A stretch of 6,526 bases of DNA from Paracoccaceae bacterium. Lineage in GTDB: Bacteria; Pseudomonadota; Alphaproteobacteria; Rhodobacterales; Rhodobacteraceae. This document shows positions 6,134-6,526 of this stretch, in pieces. A model generated the notes under the pieces. The model ran no database searches. It was not told where the DNA came from and worked only from the letters and a program-made list of their open reading frames with translations. The translations under genes were made by a program, and so were the position numbers. The stretch lies in NCBI GenBank assembly GCA_007131465.1, contig SLQN01000042.1:1-6526 (forward strand). Reading direction: 5' to 3'. How positions within the stretch are numbered: the first letter of the stretch is position 1; each line of letters opens with the position of its first letter.

Positions 6134-6526
6134 TCAGCGCAGCCAGTTTACCAGAACTTGCGACATTTGCGGAACCGCCGCCACGACCACAATGCCGAAC
6201 AAAGCGGCCACCAGGAACGGCATGGTGCCGCGCGCGACGCGTTCGATGCCGAGTTTCGTCACATTGGCAGCGACATACAGGTTTATTCCCACAGGCGGCG
6301 TGATCAGTCCGATGGCCAGATTGACCATCACCAGCACGCCGAACCAGACCGGGTCCCAGCCCATCTGGCGCGCGACCGGCAGGAAGATCGGGAGCGCAAT
6401 GAACATGACCGTAACAGGGTCCATGAACATGCCTGCAATCAGCAGGATCACCATGATTACCAGCAAGATGACCCAGGCCTGATCGCTCAGCCCCAGAAGC
6501 GCACCGGAATAACTGCGCACCAGATC
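6134..6526 (-). CDS. dctM: TRAP transporter large permease, DctM family (C-terminal part, cut by right edge)
   Basis: About 130 residues are visible, and the frame stays open through the right edge (DLVRSYSGALLGLSDQAW), so this is the C-terminal third of a protein that is usually about 430 residues. Typical DctM features are seen in order: a hydrophobic helix (WVILLVIMVILLIAG), the MFMDPVTVMFIALPIFLPVA segment, then DPVWFGVLVMVNLAIGLITP with PPVGINLYVA, and a final helix (PFLVAALFGIVVVAAVPQ). TRAP systems use a periplasmic binding protein, a small DctQ and this large membrane subunit to import organic acids and related solutes by ion gradient. The other two subunits should lie to the right, outside the window. 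An apparent GTG inside (6520) is not taken as the start. Its substrate and any link to the dehydrogenase operon are unknown. Confidence 0.93.
   Translation of the reverse strand, partial: DLVRSYSGALLGLSDQAWVILLVIMVILLIAGMFMDPVTVMFIALPIFLPVARQMGWDPVWFGVLVMVNLAIGLITPPVGINLYVAANVTKLGIERVARGTMPFLVAALFGIVVVAAVPQMSQVLVNWLR

Noticed and set aside
5931..6482. A 183-codon plus-strand frame opposite dctM
   Set aside because: The minus-strand frame has clear TRAP permease helices and motifs; the plus-strand translation is a shadow.

Overview
The window looks like accessory DNA of a GC-rich alphaproteobacterium, most likely of the Rhodobacterales/Roseobacter type. This rests on the codon choice, on a Tat-exported molybdenum hydroxylase of the isoquinoline/nicotinate dehydrogenase type, and on a DctM-type TRAP permease. 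It is an inference from style, because no phylogenetic marker is present. All genes that can be assigned with confidence lie on the minus strand, so the window reads right to left.

Layout from right to left. The right edge holds the C-terminal 130 residues of a TRAP transporter large permease (DctM), cut by the window end. Immediately downstream is a reading frame with a good ribosome binding site (start 6117). It closes early, and protein-like sequence then continues in two other frames to 5619, so it looks like a broken gene. About 1 kb follows (4616-5618) without any recognised gene. It holds an unassigned plus-strand coding-like stretch interrupted by a TGA, and the presumed control region of the next operon: a candidate sigma70-type promoter and two operator-like palindromes.

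The core is a three-gene operon. A small [2Fe-2S] subunit (4615-4142) and a large Tat-exported molybdopterin subunit (4140-1900) are separated by one base. A three-heme cytochrome c (1770-457) follows after a 129-base gap with a strong hairpin. Together they form a periplasmic dehydrogenase. Substrate is hydroxylated or oxidised at the molybdenum centre, electrons pass through two [2Fe-2S] clusters to the cytochrome c, and then go to the respiratory chain. There is no FAD subunit. Gene order and summed length match a NicB-type protein (molybdenum half plus cytochrome half) split into two genes. The substrate cannot be read from the sequence; an N-heterocycle such as nicotinate, or an aldehyde, are the obvious family options.

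Left of the cytochrome gene (1-456) is a scar region. It has a 5'-truncated IS4-family transposase fragment running off the left edge, a sequence resembling an IS256-family end, a 40-bp imperfect palindrome and an unassigned reading-frame remnant. The operon therefore sits beside mobile-element debris. No tRNA, rRNA or CRISPR was seen. I did not find a clearly undescribed system. The most interesting points are the split NicB-like architecture with its intra-operon hairpin, the paired TCGAC/GTCGA palindromes, the missing usual Met ligand near heme 1, and the degenerate region between the two operons.
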